A stretch of DNA of 32,065 nucleotides, taken from NCBI RefSeq assembly GCF_013408305.1, contig NZ_JACBZS010000002.1, positions 1 to 32,065 of the forward strand. The letters are read 5' to 3'. Within the stretch, counting starts at the first letter, position 1. Each line of letters begins with the position of its first letter. The notes under the pieces are model-generated. The model did no database searches. It saw only the letters and a list, made by a program, of their open reading frames with translations, and was not told the origin of the DNA. The translations under genes and the position numbers were made by a program. The stretch comes from Naumannella cuiyingiana (GTDB lineage Bacteria > Actinomycetota > Actinomycetes > Propionibacteriales > Propionibacteriaceae). Below, piece after piece: positions 29,626 to 32,065 of the stretch.

Positions 29626-31286
29626 AGCCGGTCGCCGGCGTGGTCGCGGGGGTGGTGGCGATCGCGCTGATCCTCCCGCTCTCCGTCGTGATCATCCTGC
29701 TGCCGCTGTTCTGCGCTGTCGCTCCGGAGAGTAGTGCGGCGGAGCAGCCGCCCGCCGGCGGCGGGGGCGGTGGGCGGTTCAACGGGCAGGGTGTGCCGGG
29801 CAAGGCGGTGCCGTGGGTGGAGAACGCCGCGGCGTCGTCGGAGTACCGGATCCCGCCCGCGTTTTTTGCGTTCATCATGGACCGCGAGTCCGATTTCCAG
29901 CCCGACCTGTTCTACCCCGACAAGAACGGCGGCACCTGGGGACTGCTGCAGATCAACTATGAGGAATGGTCCGGCATCACCGGCGGCGGCACCTTTGAGG
30001 ATCCGGACATCAAGGACCCGATGGTCCATACCCGCTACGGGGCGCGGTACTTCGACAACCGGCTCGAAACGGTGCGGACGATGCGGCGGTCCAACCCGAC
30101 CGCGCCCTACACCACCCAGCTCACCGAGCTCGAGGCGTTGATGATCGCCCACAACGCCGGCGAGGGAAACCTCGAGAACTACCCCGAGCTGCCCTCGATC
30201 ACCCGCAGCTACCTGCGCGAATTCCGCCAGAAGTTCCCCCGCTACGGCGGCGGCGAACCCGCCCAGAAACGCAACAGCGAGAAGCCGCCCGCCGGGGACG
30301 GTGACCCGCCCCCCGCCGGCGCGGGGCACACCGGTGAGGCGAATCCGCAGGCCGCGCGCGGCCGCTACGGCCTCGGCCCCGTCAAAGACCACGTCGCCGG
30401 CGCCGCCGGCCTGATCGGCACCCGGTTCGACGTGAAGACGATCGGCGGATACCGCGCCGACGCCAGGGACGAGGGCGGTCATCCGGCCGGGCTGGCGCTG
30501 GACGTGATGACCATGGAAGACAAGGCCAAAGGCCAGAAAATCCGGGACTGGACCCAAGCCAACGCCAAGGCTCTCGGCATCGAGTACATCCAGTTCGATC
30601 ACTACATCTGGAGCATCCGCCGCGACAACGAGGGCTGGCGCAAACAAGCGGACCGCGGCAGCCCCACGCAGAACCACGAAGACCACCTGCACATCAGCTT
30701 CACCGCCCAGGCGCCGGCCGGCGATCAGCCGCTGACCGCCGCCCCGCCTGGTGGCCAGGCTCCGCCCGTCGGGGACACCCCGCCGCCGGCCGAGCCCCAG
30801 TCGTGCCCGGCCGACACTCAGCAGCAGCCCGCCCAAGGCGACCCGCTCACCCCCGTAAACGGTGTCGCCAGCCCGATCAAGCCTGGCCAGTACAGCCTGT
30901 CGGCAACGTTCGGCCAGACCGGCATCTGGGCGAGATATCACACCGGATTGGATTTCGGCGGGACCGGTGTCGGTACGCCGATGTATGCGGTTGCTGACGG
31001 CACCGTCGTCGACGTGCCCGGCGCGTCCGGATGGGCCGGGCCGAACGTGTTCGCGATCCGCCTGTCGGATGGCTCCCACGTTCTCTACGCCCACGCCAGC
31101 GCCCGCCTCGTCCCAGCCGGCCAACAGGTCAAAGCCGGCCAAGAGGTCGGGAAAACCGGGGCGCTCGGCAACGTCACCGGGCCGCACCTGCACTTCGAGT
31201 ACTATCCGCCCGGCACCACCCCCGGCAGCGTCTACGAGGCCACCGACCCCGCCACATGGCTCCGGAAGAACGGGATCCGGCCATGA
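29622..31286 (+). CDS. Three-domain cell-wall hydrolase: lytic transglycosylase, VanY/ARB-07466-like domain and M23 endopeptidase
   Basis: A 554-residue secreted or membrane-anchored enzyme that would open peptidoglycan for the channel. A membrane helix lies at about 7-31. Domain 1 (about 60-185) is an SLT transglycosylase with candidate Glu89 (MDRESDF), GLLQIN at 107-112 and HNAGEGN. Domain 2 (about 245-360) has H287, D294 and DHLHISF at 354-360, as in ARB-07466-like/VanY metallopeptidase-fold domains. Domain 3 (about 405-545) is M23 with H440-x3-D444 (HTGLDFGG), H491 and PHLHFE at 521-526. Pro/Gly-rich linkers join them. VirB1-like wall lysis is the usual role of SLT proteins in conjugation. 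GTG 29622 has AGGGCGGAG upstream. Confidence 0.85.
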   Translation: MKPVAGVVAGVVAIALILPLSVVIILLPLFCAVAPESSAAEQPPAGGGGGGRFNGQGVPGKAVPWVENAAASSEYRIPPAFFAFIMDRESDFQPDLFYPDKNGGTWGLLQINYEEWSGITGGGTFEDPDIKDPMVHTRYGARYFDNRLETVRTMRRSNPTAPYTTQLTELEALMIAHNAGEGNLENYPELPSITRSYLREFRQKFPRYGGGEPAQKRNSEKPPAGDGDPPPAGAGHTGEANPQAARGRYGLGPVKDHVAGAAGLIGTRFDVKTIGGYRADARDEGGHPAGLALDVMTMEDKAKGQKIRDWTQANAKALGIEYIQFDHYIWSIRRDNEGWRKQADRGSPTQNHEDHLHISFTAQAPAGDQPLTAAPPGGQAPPVGDTPPPAEPQSCPADTQQQPAQGDPLTPVNGVASPIKPGQYSLSATFGQTGIWARYHTGLDFGGTGVGTPMYAVADGTVVDVPGASGWAGPNVFAIRLSDGSHVLYAHASARLVPAGQQVKAGQEVGKTGALGNVTGPHLHFEYYPPGTTPGSVYEATDPATWLRKNGIRP

Positions 31287-31534
31287 CCTCGGATCTGGTG
31301 GTGACTGTGTACACGACGCCGCGCTGTGTCCAATGCCGGCCCACCCTGCGCGCCCTCACCGCCGCCGGCATCCAGGTGGTCGAGGTGGATCTGGGCGAGC
31401 ATCCCGACGCCATCGACTGGATCACCGACGACCTCGGCTACAGCCACTCCCCCGTCGTGGTCGTCGACGACCACCAACACTGGTCCGGATTCCGGCCCGA
31501 CCTGATCAGCCAACTCAGCGAAAGGAGCGCCTGA
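31283..31534 (+). CDS. NrdH-like redoxin with CVQC active site
   Basis: An 83-residue thioredoxin-fold protein. VTVYTTPRCVQCRPTLRALT carries the NrdH-type active site C-V-Q-C. HSPVVVVDD is the cis-proline region, and WSGFRPDLI is the NrdH C-terminal motif. It is a paralogue of the CGPC protein at 4808-5032; both share the RALTAAGI segment. Its ATG overlaps the hydrolase stop as ATGA and its stop overlaps the next ATG as TGATG, so it is embedded in the transfer operon. NrdH normally reduces ribonucleotide reductase. Here it might instead support a redox step of the transfer machine; that is speculation. Confidence 0.85.
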   Translation: MTSDLVVTVYTTPRCVQCRPTLRALTAAGIQVVEVDLGEHPDAIDWITDDLGYSHSPVVVVDDHQHWSGFRPDLISQLSERSA

Positions 31535-32065
31535 TGCCCTCTATCTCGGCCCAGGTGACCTTCACACCCGAAGGCCGCTACACCCTGGCGGTCGACGACC
31601 GGCCCGCACAGCTACCGCAGCCCGCCTATCCCGATCCGGACGCCTGCCGCGACGCCGCACTCGCCTACTTCCAACACCTCGCCGTCACCATCAACGGACC
31701 CGTCGACGTGCTCGCGCGTAACGAGGACGGCACCAACGAGCGCCTCCGCGTGCTGCCCGACGGCAGCTGGCACCGCACCACCACCAACACCGCTATCACC
31801 GGTAACGCCGGGAACAGTACCAATAGTGCTGCGGGGCTGGGCGGACCGGCACACCCTGCCGGGGCCGAGCGCGACGGTCAACCGGCGGCCCCGGCGGGCG
31901 GGTTCACCAGCTGGCTCACCGGCCTGTTCGGCGGCCGCCGCGCCGCCGAAGCGCGCGCGCGCGACGCGGCCGCCGCGCAGGCCGAGCGCGACGCCGCAGC
32001 CGCGGCCGCGGCTGCGGAAGAGGCCGCGCGTGGGCGGGCTGCGATGCTGCGGGTGCTCGACACCC
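31534..32065 (+). CDS. N-terminal part of the MinD-like transfer ATPase (runs off the window)
   Basis: ATG 31534 opens a frame of 177 codons plus one base with no stop before the edge. AAAGGAG at 31521-31527 is its ribosome site. Residues 1-82 look like a folded domain (SISAQVTFTPEGRYTLAVDD, then YPDPDACRDAALAYFQHLAV). A Gly/Asn/Ala linker follows, then SWLTGLFGG and an Ala/Arg/Glu helix at 135-170. The frame joins that at the left edge without a shift, so the ATPase domain (P-loop near residues 190-197) would follow. The joined protein would be 465 residues. As read within the window alone, this is a partial gene of unknown domain type. Confidence 0.75.
   Translation, partial: MPSISAQVTFTPEGRYTLAVDDRPAQLPQPAYPDPDACRDAALAYFQHLAVTINGPVDVLARNEDGTNERLRVLPDGSWHRTTTNTAITGNAGNSTNSAAGLGGPAHPAGAERDGQPAAPAGGFTSWLTGLFGGRRAAEARARDAAAAQAERDAAAAAAAAEEAARGRAAMLRVLDT

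Noticed and set aside
1-32065. rRNA, tRNA, CRISPR arrays, IS transposases and ESX/type VII genes
   Set aside because: Looked for by eye and not found. The SCO6880-like and MinD-like genes fit the conjugation operons and no EsxA/B or EccC-type gene is present.

Overview
The window is very GC-rich, with GTG and TTG starts, ATGA/GTGA stop-start overlaps, a WhiB-like Fe-S regulator and actinobacterial families (DUF4913, DUF6668, a SCO6880-like protein). It therefore comes from an actinomycete, possibly Pseudonocardiaceae or a relative; no rRNA, tRNA or housekeeping gene is present to place it more closely. The gene set is that of a conjugative plasmid, or the circular form of an integrative conjugative element. 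The two ends of the window appear to join. The last gene (from 31534) runs off the right edge leaving one base of a codon, and the first reading frame needs two bases from the left. Joined, they make one 465-residue protein in which an N-terminal domain precedes a MinD/ParA-type ATPase. I infer that the window is a complete circle of about 32 kb opened inside this gene.

Region 1, replication and maintenance (about 1-8.5 kb, + strand): the C-terminal part of the MinD-like ATPase, an ArsR-like regulator, a small ribbon-helix-helix protein, and a WhiB-like protein translationally coupled to a replication protein with archaeo-eukaryotic-primase motifs. These are followed by an LPD29-like protein, a CGPC redoxin, SSB, ParA with a small ParB-like partner, and a membrane protein that fuses CPBP-like and M48-like protease regions.

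Region 2, accessory and recombination (about 8.6-12.7 kb, - strand): a serine resolvase with repeats upstream, an intact DUF4326 gene coupled to an orphan N4/N6 DNA methyltransferase, then a decayed second DUF4326 copy and an unknown gene. Five copies of a short motif sit mostly on the stop codons of these units. The region ends with a 27-bp perfect inverted repeat that encloses a repeat also found near 4.1 kb.

Region 3, mobilisation (about 12.7-18.2 kb): two small - strand genes diverge from a + strand MobC-like accessory gene and an MOBP-type relaxase. The hairpin-rich interval between them is the best oriT candidate. A palindromic operator, an ORC/STAND-like AAA ATPase and a charged coiled-coil protein follow.

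Region 4, type IV secretion (about 18.2-32 kb): a - strand operon reads from a DUF6668 protein through a pilin-like peptide, a VirB8-like protein, a TrbL/VirB6-like protein, a SCO6880-like protein, a VirB4 ATPase, a VirD4-type coupling ATPase and a DUF4913 protein. A divergent + strand operon encodes an excisionase-like HTH protein, a membrane-anchored propeller-like protein, a short upstream ORF, a three-domain cell-wall hydrolase, an NrdH-like CVQC redoxin and the N-terminal part of the MinD-like ATPase. The relaxase and accessory proteins would process DNA at oriT, the coupling ATPase would deliver it, and the VirB4/VirB6/VirB8-like machine and wall hydrolase would carry it across the envelope.
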